Assembly (NCBI GenBank): GCA_964526325.1
Contig: CAZGKM010000004.1
Span: 1 to 64,000 of the forward strand
DNA: 64,000 bases
Origin: JACPHD01 sp964526325
GTDB lineage: Bacteria > Patescibacteriota > Patescibacteriia > Patescibacteriales > GWC2-42-12
Reading direction: 5' to 3'
Notes under the pieces: generated by a model
Seen by the model: only the letters and a program-made list of their open reading frames with translations
Told to the model about the DNA's origin: nothing
Database searches by the model: none
Made by a program: the position numbers and the translations under genes
Part shown: piece by piece, positions 8,047 to 16,459 of the stretch
How positions within the stretch are numbered: position 1 is the stretch's first letter
Layout: each line of letters opens with the position of its first letter

Positions 8047-8382
8047 TTAGTTTTTGGCAATCGTAGCGTCATGGACTTGGCAAAAGATAAAAAATATTTT
8101 TTCCAAATCCGAGGCTGAAATACTTTCGCCTAAAGCCCCTTCGGCGATTATGGTTGGGGCTAATTTTTTAAATTTTTCCGTAAGATAATCGGCGTTTAAG
8201 CGAAGTCCGGAACCGAACTTTGTTTTCTCCATTTCACCGATTATGTCGGTAATATACCGCTCTTTTATATCGCAATTTAGGCGCAGGCGCGACATAAAAA
8301 AATTTTTTAAGAACAATTCTACATCGTGGCTGATTAAGCCTTCTTTAAACATCTCGGCCAACATTCTTTTAACATTCTGCAT
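8047..8382 (-). CDS. Hypothetical 111-residue protein
   Basis: Predicted mostly alpha-helical and soluble; no recognised domain. The ATG is preceded on its strand by a purine-rich GGGAGGGAGGGAAAG stretch, a stronger ribosome-binding region than most genes here have. It is a single-gene unit, divergent from the pyrBI leader and convergent with the 7680 gene. Confidence 0.6.
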   Translation of the reverse strand: MQNVKRMLAEMFKEGLISHDVELFLKNFFMSRLRLNCDIKERYITDIIGEMEKTKFGSGLRLNADYLTEKFKKLAPTIIAEGALGESISASDLEKIFFIFCQVHDATIAKN

Positions 8383-8529
8383 CGTCTTTCCCTCCCTCCC
8401 ACCCGTTTTTAAATTACTAAATCAATATTAAATCTATCAACTATAAACCTTACTATTTTTATTCTAATTTGTCAAGAAAAAAATTAAAAACATTTATAAT
8501 CTACTGATTTATTACTAAAATTAGCTTAT

Positions 8530-8557
8530 TTGACAGATACCTATAATATGCTAAGAT
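8530..8557 (+). promoter_or_regulatory. Promoter of the pyrBI leader
   Basis: TTGACA (8530-8535), a 16-bp spacer, then TAAGAT (8552-8557) preceded by an extended -10 TG. A perfect TATAAT at 8542-8547 is an alternative -10 with a poor -35. Either would start RNA between about 8554 and 8565, in front of the leader ORF. Confidence 0.6.
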
Positions 8558-8564
8558 AACGTCA

Positions 8565-8645
8565 ATGCAAAAAAATAATTGTCTAAAAAAAGAATTCTTA
8601 TATATAAACTTAGGTAAAAGCCTAAGGAAGAAAATTATTTTTTAA
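8565..8645 (+). CDS. Putative 26-residue leader peptide of the pyrBI attenuator
   Basis: An ATG at 8565 opens 26 codons (starting MQKNNCLKKE, ending RKKIIF) with the stop at 8643-8645, exactly at the foot of the terminator stem. Within it are a 6-bp hairpin CTTAGG/CCTAAG (8609-8614/8621-8626) and a U-rich tract (8634-8642). A ribosome at the stop codon would cover the terminator's left arm. This is the order of parts known from the UTP-sensitive E. coli pyrBI leader. No strong Shine-Dalgarno is visible and the 5' UTR would be short or absent. Confidence 0.5.
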   Translation: MQKNNCLKKEFLYINLGKSLRKKIIF

Positions 8646-8680
8646 AAAAATTCCCCGTTTCAAGGAACGGGGAATTTTTT
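8645..8680 (+). terminator. Intrinsic terminator/attenuator in front of pyrBI
   Basis: AAAAAATTCCCCGTT (8645-8659) and AACGGGGAATTTTTT (8666-8680) are perfectly complementary around a six-base loop, with the T run built into the right arm. It lies 42 bases before the pyrBI start and after the promoter at 8530, so it would stop most transcription unless prevented. An AGGAGG at 8683-8688 follows it without a start codon at normal spacing. Confidence 0.8.
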
Positions 8681-8722
8681 TAGGAGGTAAAAATAGATCA
8701 TTAACATTTAAATTAAGGGGGC

Positions 8723-10324
8723 ATGATGAAAACAAGGGATGTAACAGACGTAAATAACCTTTCTCCTGAATACATAGAGAAAATAGTAGAACTAGCAAAT
8801 ATAATTTATCTTGAACTAATGAACGGAACTATAGGAAAATTTTCCAATTATCTGGCCGGAAGCGACTGCAATTTACTTTTTTCACAATCCAGTACCAGAA
8901 CATATGATAGTTTTCATAAGGCTTTTATTCTATTAGGTGCCAGGAATATCGGTGGATTTAGGTCAGCCAGCGAAAGTTCAATTTCCAAAGGCGAAAGTAT
9001 TTTCCATACTATTGACACATTCGTTGGACAAGGGACAAGCCCGAAATTTATCGTAGTAAGGGACGGGTCAGAAGGTTCGGCCAAATGGGCGTCAATTTGC
9101 GCCTTTAGATCATTTGCTAAAAAATTCAGGGAGTTTGCCAAAAAATACCGCAATTTTCCGCAAAATTTGATTCTGCCGATTATTTTTAACGGCGGCGACG
9201 GTATGCACAGCCATCCATCCCAGCTTCTGCTCGACTGCACAACTTTAAAATATCGATTCGGAAGAATAATGAATTTTAATTTTGGCGAATGTAACGACAT
9301 CGGGGGTTCAAGGGTAGTATCTTCGCATATAGATGCTTCTCCAAAACTCAACTGGAAAATGCATTTATGTTTTTTCCCTGGTGCAGAATTAAATAAACGG
9401 CAAAAGTACAATTTAATCAAGCACCGAGTAGAATTAAACGAGTACAAAGATATACGCGACATGCTTCATCTTATTGATCTGCTCTATGTCAGCCGGTATC
9501 AATTCAATCTGCGCAACCAACAAACAGGCGACCACGCAAAAGATATTTTTACTGATTCCCACCCGAGAATTTCGTTAGATCTGGTAAAGCCTTATAATTT
9601 ACCGGTACTTCACGCCAGACCGATTGATAAAAATGCCAAAGAAATTGATACTAATCTTTATGACCATGCGCTCGACCTTAGCGGAATTCAATCCGACCTT
9701 GGCACTCCGACGAGAATGGCAATGTGCATAAATGCGCTGGAAAATCATTTATTTTCGCTTAAGGGAATAATCTCTTCCTTAACCCCGGAAGAGATGGGGT
9801 TTTATGAAAAAGATTTCAGCGATTTAGAACCCGACCCGAATAAAAAGGAAAGATATACAATATTAAAACTGACCGACAGTATTGTCATTGACCATATTCC
9901 CTTGGGATGCGGTGGCGTAATAAGTAATTTAATATCAGAAATGTACCCGAAAACTCAAATTGTTCTATCAATGAATGTAAAAGGCGACTCTCAACATTCA
10001 GTGCCAAAAGATAATATTAAATTGCATGTTGGCCCGGAATTTGAATGGACGCGCGAATTAAGTAATATTGTCGCTCTGTTTACCGATTATACCGTGAAGA
10101 AAAGCTGCCGAATATCAATTTTTAAAAACGGCAAGCGGATAAAAAAATGGTGTTATAGATATTTAACTGACGCTGGCGATATTTGTGAAAACGAAAATTG
10201 CATTACTAACGAAAGGTTTAAAGAAGGAATTCATTTTTTCCATAAAAATGAAAAAATTGACAATTGGGCGATAAAAGTATGCCCATTTTGCGAATGGCCA
10301 CAAAATTTAATTAGAGATTTATAA
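8723..10324 (+). CDS. pyrBI: Fused aspartate carbamoyltransferase catalytic-regulatory protein (PyrB-PyrI)
   Basis: Residues 1-360 are the catalytic chain making carbamoyl-aspartate in pyrimidine synthesis: carbamoyl-phosphate loop SSTRTY (56-61), 80s-loop SISKGE (86-91, Lys89), Arg113, HPSQ (164-167), SRYQ (257-260) and LHARP (296-300, in place of HPLPR). Residues 375-533 are the regulatory chain: IDHIP (389-393) and a zinc site with Cys488, Cys493, Cys520, Cys523. In E. coli these are two proteins; fused forms are known, for example in Thermotoga. Most catalytic residues are kept, so it should be active and allosterically controlled. AAGGGGG lies just upstream of the ATG. An attenuator-like leader precedes it. 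Confidence 0.9.
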   Translation: MMKTRDVTDVNNLSPEYIEKIVELANIIYLELMNGTIGKFSNYLAGSDCNLLFSQSSTRTYDSFHKAFILLGARNIGGFRSASESSISKGESIFHTIDTFVGQGTSPKFIVVRDGSEGSAKWASICAFRSFAKKFREFAKKYRNFPQNLILPIIFNGGDGMHSHPSQLLLDCTTLKYRFGRIMNFNFGECNDIGGSRVVSSHIDASPKLNWKMHLCFFPGAELNKRQKYNLIKHRVELNEYKDIRDMLHLIDLLYVSRYQFNLRNQQTGDHAKDIFTDSHPRISLDLVKPYNLPVLHARPIDKNAKEIDTNLYDHALDLSGIQSDLGTPTRMAMCINALENHLFSLKGIISSLTPEEMGFYEKDFSDLEPDPNKKERYTILKLTDSIVIDHIPLGCGGVISNLISEMYPKTQIVLSMNVKGDSQHSVPKDNIKLHVGPEFEWTRELSNIVALFTDYTVKKSCRISIFKNGKRIKKWCYRYLTDAGDICENENCITNERFKEGIHFFHKNEKIDNWAIKVCPFCEWPQNLIRDL

Positions 10325-10343
10325 TGTTTATTTAAACATAAAA

Positions 10344-10376
10344 GCCGGTAGAGTATAATCTACCGGCCTTTTTATT
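10344..10376. terminator. Bidirectional terminator between pyrBI and miaA
   Basis: GCCGGTAGA (10344-10352) and TCTACCGGC (10359-10367) form a perfect 9-bp stem followed by CTTTTTATTTT on the + strand; on the minus strand TTTTATG follows. It separates convergent genes. Confidence 0.85.
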
Positions 10377-11295
10377 TTAAAAATCTATTAACAATATTTA
10401 CCGCTTGTCCTGTGCTTTTAACCCAATTAATTTTCCTCCCTTGCCTTTGCCAGCGCCTAAACCAGGATAACTGTCGGCCGGCGAATTGATTAATCGCCGT
10501 ATTCAATTTTTCCACCATTTGTTCGTAAGTTAATTTATTTTGCAGATATAAGGCGATGAATTTATACTCTAAGCCGAAATCTTCTAGTTTCTTAAAGCTT
10601 AATCCTCGGGCGCGCAGGCGCTTAACCTCGCCAACCATTTTTTCTTTTTCCAGCCTGTTAATCAACCGCTCGTAAATTCTCTTTTTTAGCGCCGCGCGGG
10701 AGCAGGCCGGCCCTACGATTAAAAATTTATATTTTTCTTCGGCTTTTTCGCTTTTAAAATTTTCATCGGATAATAAAATTTCCAAATAACGAATCAGCCG
10801 GCGCTTATTTTTTCTGTCGCTATCGTTTATTTTTGCCGCCATTTTGGGCGACAATTTTTTTATTTTAGCAAAAAGTCGATCAACGTTTAATTTTTCCAAT
10901 TTTTTTCTTAATCTTAAATCCGGCCGGCTGTCCGAGAGCTGAAAATTATCAACTACGGCTTGCAGATACAAGCCGCTGCCGCCGGCCAAAATCGGCAGCC
11001 GGCCGCGCGATAAAATATCGCCAATAGCTTTAAAGGCTAGTTTTTGATATTTTGCCACATTAAACCTGATTTTAGGATTAGCTATATCAATCAAGTGATA
11101 TGGAATAATTTTTCTACCGACTTTATATTCAACCAAATCCTTGCCCGTACCGATATCCATTCCTTTATACACCTGTCTTGAGTCGGCGCTAACAATTTCA
11201 CCATTAAATTTAACGGCTAACTCTACCGCTATCTTAGTTTTACCGCTTGATGTCGGCCCTAAAATTACTATAATTTTATTATTATCATGCCGCAT
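10372..11295 (-). CDS. miaA: tRNA dimethylallyltransferase
   Basis: Adds the isopentenyl group to A37 of tRNAs that read UNN codons. The 307-residue protein has the P-loop GPTSSGKTK (13-21), the DSRQVYKGMDIGTGK segment (38-52) and the conserved LIDIANP and GGSGLYLQA motifs. It is the last gene of the heat-shock operon and follows miaB by 13 bases; MiaB acts on the MiaA product, so the pair makes ms2i6A37. Confidence 0.96.
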   Translation of the reverse strand: MRHDNNKIIVILGPTSSGKTKIAVELAVKFNGEIVSADSRQVYKGMDIGTGKDLVEYKVGRKIIPYHLIDIANPKIRFNVAKYQKLAFKAIGDILSRGRLPILAGGSGLYLQAVVDNFQLSDSRPDLRLRKKLEKLNVDRLFAKIKKLSPKMAAKINDSDRKNKRRLIRYLEILLSDENFKSEKAEEKYKFLIVGPACSRAALKKRIYERLINRLEKEKMVGEVKRLRARGLSFKKLEDFGLEYKFIALYLQNKLTYEQMVEKLNTAINQFAGRQLSWFRRWQRQGRKINWVKSTGQAVNIVNRFLK

Positions 11296-11308
11296 AATTA
11301 TTAACTAA

Positions 11309-12601
11309 TTATTCAACCGCAATTCCAATTAAGCCAAAATCACGAGCTTTGGTTATTTGAACTTTAACAAATTGCCCGATTAAACTTTTTTTAACATTGG
11401 CAATTGAAAATTTAACATTTTTTTCTGTTTCTGTTTTACCGAACAATTCACCTTTCTTTTTTCCGCTTTCAACCAGTACTTTTAAAATTCTGCCGATATA
11501 TTTTTTATTATTGGCTAAAGCCGTGGAGCGTAAAATTTCCATTAATTTATTTTCCCTGATTTTCTTTTCGCTCATAGGCACGTTATCTGGCAATTTAAAT
11601 GCCGCCGTGCCCGGGCGCGGGCTATAGCGGACGATATAGGCTAAATCAAATTTAGCTTCTTTCATTAATTTAGCCGTATTTTTAAATTCTTTTTTAGTTT
11701 CTCCAGGAAATGCGACTATAATATCGGTAGTTATGCTTGAATCGGGCATAGCTTGCTTGATTTTTTTTATTAAATTCATATAACGCTTGATTGTGTATTT
11801 ACGATTCATCATTTTCAGAACTTTATCGTCTCCGGCCTGGGCCGGTAAATGAATATGATGGCAGACTTTTTTTGAACTAACTATAGCTTTCAGTAATTTA
11901 TCGGACATATCCTTGGGGTGGCTAGTCATAAATCTAATCCAAAAATCTCCCTTAATATCATTCACCAATTTTAATAATCCGGCGAAATCAATTTTGCCTG
12001 ATTTATAGCTATTTACATTTTGCGCGATTAAAGTAATCTCTTTATAATCTTTTTTAACCAGGCTTTTGACTTCATTCAGTATATCTTTAACCGGCCGATA
12101 TACTTCTCCCCCCCGAGCAAAAGGCACTACGCAGTACGAGCAAAAATTATTGCAGCCGTTGCCGATAGGCACATAAGCGGAAAATTTAGAATTATACTTC
12201 GGTTTAATGGTTAAATAATTTCTGCATTTCACATTCGTTTGAAGATTGGTATTTGAAAATTTATTGAAAATTAAAAATTGAAAATTGAAAATTTCATTAA
12301 TTGGCAGCCATAAATCTACATATTTTTCCAGCCTTCGCCTAACATCTTTTCTGTTTACCAAACACCCTGTTAAAACTATTTTTACTTTTTTATTAAATTT
12401 TTTTATAGCGGGAATTAAGCCGTAAATTCTGTCTTCGGCCATTTGCCTGACTCCGCAAGTATTTACCGCCACTAAGTCGGCCCGGTATTTATCAGCGGTC
12501 CATTTATAGTTTTGCTTTTCCAGGACACTGGCCAGCCTCTCGCTATCAGACTTGTTCATCTGGCAGCCGATAGTTATAATATGGTAAGTTTTTATTCTCA
12601 T
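11309..12601 (-). CDS. miaB: tRNA-2-methylthio-N6-dimethylallyladenosine synthase
   Basis: Radical-SAM methylthiotransferase acting on i6A37 of tRNA. The N-terminal cluster cysteines are in GCQMNKSDSE, NTCGVRQMAEDR and TGCLV; the radical SAM cysteines are in GNGCNNFCSYCVVP; a TRAM-like end follows. At about residues 100-127 there is an AT-rich, low-complexity insert (NFQFLIFNKF and following) whose DNA (12222-12300) belongs to a dispersed intergenic repeat. It starts four bases after dnaJ ends, so it is co-transcribed with the chaperones. Confidence 0.95.
   Translation of the reverse strand: MRIKTYHIITIGCQMNKSDSERLASVLEKQNYKWTADKYRADLVAVNTCGVRQMAEDRIYGLIPAIKKFNKKVKIVLTGCLVNRKDVRRRLEKYVDLWLPINEIFNFQFLIFNKFSNTNLQTNVKCRNYLTIKPKYNSKFSAYVPIGNGCNNFCSYCVVPFARGGEVYRPVKDILNEVKSLVKKDYKEITLIAQNVNSYKSGKIDFAGLLKLVNDIKGDFWIRFMTSHPKDMSDKLLKAIVSSKKVCHHIHLPAQAGDDKVLKMMNRKYTIKRYMNLIKKIKQAMPDSSITTDIIVAFPGETKKEFKNTAKLMKEAKFDLAYIVRYSPRPGTAAFKLPDNVPMSEKKIRENKLMEILRSTALANNKKYIGRILKVLVESGKKKGELFGKTETEKNVKFSIANVKKSLIGQFVKVQITKARDFGLIGIAVE
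12222..12300. repeat. Dispersed AT-rich repeat inserted in frame in miaB
   Basis: The stretch contains tandem AAAATTGAAAATT units followed by an ATTTGAAGATTGGTATTTG-like segment read across strands. The same kind of sequence occurs between genes at 29056-29146 and 59496-59576. The reading frame of miaB is kept open through it. Confidence 0.5.
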
Positions 12602-12604
12602 AAT

Positions 12605-13699
12605 TTATATTCCCAATTCTTTAAGCGCCTCTCTCTGCTTCCTTGAAAGTCCGGTCGGTGTTTTAACGACTACCTCAACCAAATGATTGCCGCGGCCGCG
12701 GCCATTAATATATGGCACGCCTTTACCGCGCAAAATAAAAACTTTGCCCGACTGCGTGCCTTCGGGAATTTTTAAATCAACCGACCCGTCAACCGTAGGA
12801 ACTTCAATTTTATCGCCTAAAGCGGCTTGGGAAAAATTAATCTCCGAACGAGATTTTATGTTGGCGCCATCGCGCTCAAACCGGCGGTCGTGGTTTACTC
12901 TTATTTTTAAATACAGATCACCGGCCTGGCCGCCATTAGCGGCCGCTTCTCCCTGCCCAGATAATCTTATGGTTTCATTATTATCAATACCGGCAGGAAT
13001 TTTAACTTTTAAATTAACTATCTCTTGGACTAACCCGGCGCCCCGGCAAGCCGAACATTTTTCTTTGAATGTTTTACCTTCGCCGCCGCAATCTTCGCAG
13101 GTCATCTGAACCTGCATATTGCCTAAAATCGTCCGCTGCACTCTTATGACACGCCCTTTGCCGCCGCAGGTTTTGCAGGTAACAACTTCCGAACCAGGCT
13201 CTCTACCCTCGCCGTGGCACTTAGAGCATTTTACTGTTTTCTTTAAGCCAATTTCTTTTTCCGCGCCAAAAACCGCTTCGCTAAAATCAATGGCTAAAAG
13301 CACCTGAATATCACTGCCGCGCCTAACCCTTCGCGACCGCTGATTCTGACCTCCACCGAAGCCGAAAACATCGCCCAGCCCACCAAAAATATCGCCCAAA
13401 TCGTCCATATTTATATTAAAACCGTTAGCCGCACCGGAAAAATCCCTAAAACCCTCAAAGCCGGAAAAACCGCCTTGACCCCTGGCCTGTTCAAAAGTTG
13501 AGCCGAATTGGTCGTATTGGGAACGTTTTTTTTGATCACCTAGAACCTGATAAGCTTCATTAAGTTCCTTAAATTTACTTTCGTCTCCGCCTTGCTTATC
13601 AGGATGGCATTGATGCGCTTTCTCGCGAAAAGCTTTTTTAATTTCATCTTGCGAAGCACCCTTATCCACGCCTAAAACTTTGTAATAATCCTTCCCCAT
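12605..13699 (-). CDS. dnaJ: Chaperone protein DnaJ
   Basis: Hsp40 co-chaperone that stimulates DnaK ATP hydrolysis and delivers substrates. J domain at residues 1-70 with HPD (37-39), a Gly/Phe-rich linker (about 75-125), four CxxCxGxG zinc motifs (CSKCHGEG, CKTCGGKG, CEDCGGEG, CSACRGAG) and the C-terminal substrate-binding domain. Full-length (364 residues). It lies between dnaK and miaB in the CIRCE-controlled operon. Confidence 0.97.
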   Translation of the reverse strand: MGKDYYKVLGVDKGASQDEIKKAFREKAHQCHPDKQGGDESKFKELNEAYQVLGDQKKRSQYDQFGSTFEQARGQGGFSGFEGFRDFSGAANGFNINMDDLGDIFGGLGDVFGFGGGQNQRSRRVRRGSDIQVLLAIDFSEAVFGAEKEIGLKKTVKCSKCHGEGREPGSEVVTCKTCGGKGRVIRVQRTILGNMQVQMTCEDCGGEGKTFKEKCSACRGAGLVQEIVNLKVKIPAGIDNNETIRLSGQGEAAANGGQAGDLYLKIRVNHDRRFERDGANIKSRSEINFSQAALGDKIEVPTVDGSVDLKIPEGTQSGKVFILRGKGVPYINGRGRGNHLVEVVVKTPTGLSRKQREALKELGI

Positions 13700-13718
13700 A
13701 TTAAAATTTATTATTCAT

Positions 13719-13754
13719 TGGCGGAGCCCCGCAAAAATCGCGAGCGCTCCGCCA
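13719..13754. repeat. Hairpin between dnaK and dnaJ
   Basis: TGGCGGAGC (13719-13727) and GCTCCGCCA (13746-13754) are a perfect 9-bp inverted repeat with an 18-base loop. There is no clean T run on either strand, so processing or mRNA stabilisation is more likely than termination. Confidence 0.6.
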
Positions 13755-13777
13755 TGATTTATTATTTGCAATCGGTT

Positions 13778-15706
13778 TTATTTCTTTTCGGTAAATTCGC
13801 CTTCAACAGGTTCTTTATCCTTTTTATCTTCACCGGCTCCGGTATCACCGCCTGGCTGACCGCTATCGGACTGCGTTCCGCCTGTTTCAGCGCCGGGTTG
13901 GGCTTGAGTATTTTGGTACATGGCCGCGCCGATTTTCTGCGCCACCGCATTTAATTCTTCCATTTTCTTTTTCATTTCATCAAGCTGATCGCTGTCTTTT
14001 GCTTTCTTTAAATCTTCGATTTTATCCTGCAATTCTTTTATGTCTTCAGGTTTCATTTTATCGCCGGCGTCTTTAATCAGTTTTTCCGTCTGGAAAATTA
14101 CCGCCTCGGCTTGATTTTTGGTTTCCACCTGCTCTTTTTTCTTTTTATCCTCTTCGGCGTGCAGTTCAGCTTCTTTCTTCATTTTTTCAACTTCCTCTTT
14201 ATTTAAGCCGGAAGAGGCCGTAATGGTAATTTTTTGCTCTTTATTTGTGGCTTTATCCTTGGCTTTAACATTAAGAATGCCGTTAGCGTCTATGTCAAAG
14301 CTTACTTCAACCTGTGGTACGCCGCGCGGCGCCGGCGGAATACCGTCCAGAATGAAACGGCCTAAAGTTTTATTATCGGCCGCCATCGGGCGCTCGCCTT
14401 GCAGAACATGGATTTCCACGCTGGTCTGGCCTTCGGCCGCGGTGGAAAAGATTTGCGATTTTGAGGTCGGGATAGTTGTGTTTCGTTCAATCAGCGCCGT
14501 AGCCACGCCGCCAAGAGTTTCTATGCCTAAAGTTAACGGCGTAACATCCAATAACAGCACATCCTTAACATCGCCTTGCAATACTCCGGCTTGTACGGCC
14601 GCGCCTAAAGCCACGACTTCATCCGGATTAACCGTTAAATTCGGCTCTTTACCAAAAAATTCTTTAACTTTTTTTTGTACTAACGGCATGCGAGTCATGC
14701 CGCCGACTAAAATTACTTCCTGGATATCTTTAATCGTAAAACCAGCATCACGCAAAGCCGACTCGCAGGGCGCGATTGTTTTCTCAACTAAATCACCGAC
14801 CAATTCTTCGAGTTTAGAACGCGTCATCTTCATAACCAAATGCTTTGGCCCGTTGGCGTCGGTCGTAATAAAAGGCTGGTTGATTTCCGTTTCCATGGTG
14901 GTTGATAATTCAATTTTGGCCTTTTCCGCGGCTTCCTTAATTCTTTGAAGCGATAAGGTGTCTTTGGATAAATCAATGCCCTGGTCTTTTCTAAATTCTT
15001 CAATTATCCAATTAATAATCCTTTGGTCAAAATCTTCACCGCCCAAGTGAGTATCGCCGTTGGTTGATTTGACTTCAACCGTATCGGCCGATACATCTAA
15101 AATTGAAATATCAAAAGTGCCGCCGCCTAAATCATAAACCGCGATTTGCTCGCCTTTTTTCTTTTCAAAACCGTAAGCCAAGGCCGCGGCCGTTGGTTCG
15201 TTTATAATGCGTTTAACGTCAAGACCGGCGATTTTACCCGCGTCTTTAGTCGCCTGCCTCTGCGAATCGTCAAAATAAGCCGGCACGGTAATTATGGCTT
15301 CGGTAATTTTCTCGCCGAGCTTGGCTTCAGCGTCGGCTTTTAGCTTAGCGAGTATCATAGCCGAAATTTCCTGCGGCGTATATTCTTTATCGGACATTTT
15401 TATTTTAACGCCGCCGTTGGCCTTAACTATTTTATACGGCGAAATTTTAATGTCGCGCTGGACTTCGTCCGATTCAAAACTGCGGCCGATTAAGCGCTTA
15501 ACCGCGTAAACCGTATTTTCCGGGTTGGTTACGGCCTGTCTTTTAGCCGTCTGGCCGACCAGCCTTTCCCCGTTTTTAGAAATCGCCACGATTGAAGGGG
15601 TTGTCCGGTTGCCTTCGGCATTTTCTAAAATTTTCGGCTGTCCGCCTTCAATAATGGCCATAGCCGAATTAGTGGTTCCCAAATCAATCCCTAGTATTTT
15701 TGACAT
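13778..15706 (-). CDS. dnaK: Chaperone protein DnaK (Hsp70)
   Basis: ATP-driven protein-folding chaperone. Nucleotide-binding domain with GIDLGTTNSAMAI (5-17), IINEPTAAALAYG and VYDLGGGTFDISIL motifs; substrate-binding domain with the DVTPLTLGIETLGG linker region; helical lid and a Gly/Gln/Asp-rich disordered tail ending EKK. At 642 residues it is full length. It works with the DnaJ and GrpE of the same operon. Confidence 0.98.
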   Translation of the reverse strand: MSKILGIDLGTTNSAMAIIEGGQPKILENAEGNRTTPSIVAISKNGERLVGQTAKRQAVTNPENTVYAVKRLIGRSFESDEVQRDIKISPYKIVKANGGVKIKMSDKEYTPQEISAMILAKLKADAEAKLGEKITEAIITVPAYFDDSQRQATKDAGKIAGLDVKRIINEPTAAALAYGFEKKKGEQIAVYDLGGGTFDISILDVSADTVEVKSTNGDTHLGGEDFDQRIINWIIEEFRKDQGIDLSKDTLSLQRIKEAAEKAKIELSTTMETEINQPFITTDANGPKHLVMKMTRSKLEELVGDLVEKTIAPCESALRDAGFTIKDIQEVILVGGMTRMPLVQKKVKEFFGKEPNLTVNPDEVVALGAAVQAGVLQGDVKDVLLLDVTPLTLGIETLGGVATALIERNTTIPTSKSQIFSTAAEGQTSVEIHVLQGERPMAADNKTLGRFILDGIPPAPRGVPQVEVSFDIDANGILNVKAKDKATNKEQKITITASSGLNKEEVEKMKKEAELHAEEDKKKKEQVETKNQAEAVIFQTEKLIKDAGDKMKPEDIKELQDKIEDLKKAKDSDQLDEMKKKMEELNAVAQKIGAAMYQNTQAQPGAETGGTQSDSGQPGGDTGAGEDKKDKEPVEGEFTEKK

Positions 15707-15727
15707 ATTATTTATTACTTTTCCGTA

Positions 15728-15811
15728 ATTCCTGCGAAAACAGGAATCCAGAAATTAATTTAATTATTTATTATTTATTATTTATTTTATCATTCCTGCA
15801 AAAGCAGGAAT
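15728..15811. repeat. Two copies of an ATTCCTGC...GCAGGAAT palindrome
   Basis: ATTCCTG-cgaaaa-CAGGAAT (15728-15747) and ATTCCTGC-aaaa-GCAGGAAT (15792-15811) are hairpins separated by an AT-rich stretch of repeated TTATTTA. A related TCCTGGATGCCGGATTAAAGCATGACA segment at about 15847-15872 looks like the opposite end of the same kind of element. They occupy the hsp20-dnaK space. Confidence 0.65.
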
Positions 15812-15905
15812 CCAAGATTAAGAGCTAAAAACATTCCTACCACTCACTCCTGGATGCCGGATTAAAGCATGACAGATTTAATTTACGCGTTATGAGCTAC
15901 GCAAT

Positions 15906-16337
15906 TTATTTCTTCCCCGTTTTTATCTTTATCGTTTTCGGCTTGGTTTCCGGCGCTTTAGGTACGGCGATTTTTAAAATGCCGTTAACCGCTTCAGCCG
16001 AAGCTTTTTCGCCTAAAACCTGCGACGGCAAAGGCACGCTTCTATAAAAACTGCCGCGCCTGATTTCTTTGCGGTAATAATTCTTATCTTCAACTTCACT
16101 TTTCTTTTCGCTCTCGCCCTTTATGGTCAAAACATTATTTTCAATGGAAATATCAACCTTCTCCGGATCGATTCCGGCCAATTGGGTTTCAATATAGACC
16201 TTATCTTTATCCTGATAAACGTCTATGGCCGGAACATAACCGCTAAAACCGGTTCTCGCCGGCATAAAATCTTCAAACATTTTATCCATGTCCTCGAAAG
16301 ATTCGAGAGATGGCATCCATTTTATAATTGGTGACAT
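15906..16337 (-). CDS. Small heat-shock protein (Hsp20/alpha-crystallin)
   Basis: ATP-independent holdase. The 143-residue protein has an alpha-crystallin domain from about residue 35 (VPAIDVYQDKDKVYIETQLAG) to 130, with the typical GILKIAVPK strand near the end. A short N-terminal arm and basic tail fit the family. It lies between grpE and dnaK in the heat-shock operon; the 199-base space before dnaK holds the palindromes at 15728-15811. Confidence 0.93.
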   Translation of the reverse strand: MSPIIKWMPSLESFEDMDKMFEDFMPARTGFSGYVPAIDVYQDKDKVYIETQLAGIDPEKVDISIENNVLTIKGESEKKSEVEDKNYYRKEIRRGSFYRSVPLPSQVLGEKASAEAVNGILKIAVPKAPETKPKTIKIKTGKK

Positions 16338-16459
16338 ATATTTTGTTCCTCCCCTGCGATAATTCCGTATTTTAGAATTTATCGCAGAAATTAATTTTAA
16401 TTATAATCTTTATTTTGTTAAATTTTTAATTTACAATTACAAAATCGAAAATTAAAAAA

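Noticed and set aside
14118..14948. 276-codon ORF on the + strand opposite dnaK
   Set aside because: It is a shadow of the dnaK codon pattern; the product is Ser/Thr/Lys-rich with no domain, and dnaK is beyond doubt on the other strand. The same applies to other ORFs opposite dnaK, dnaJ and pyrBI.
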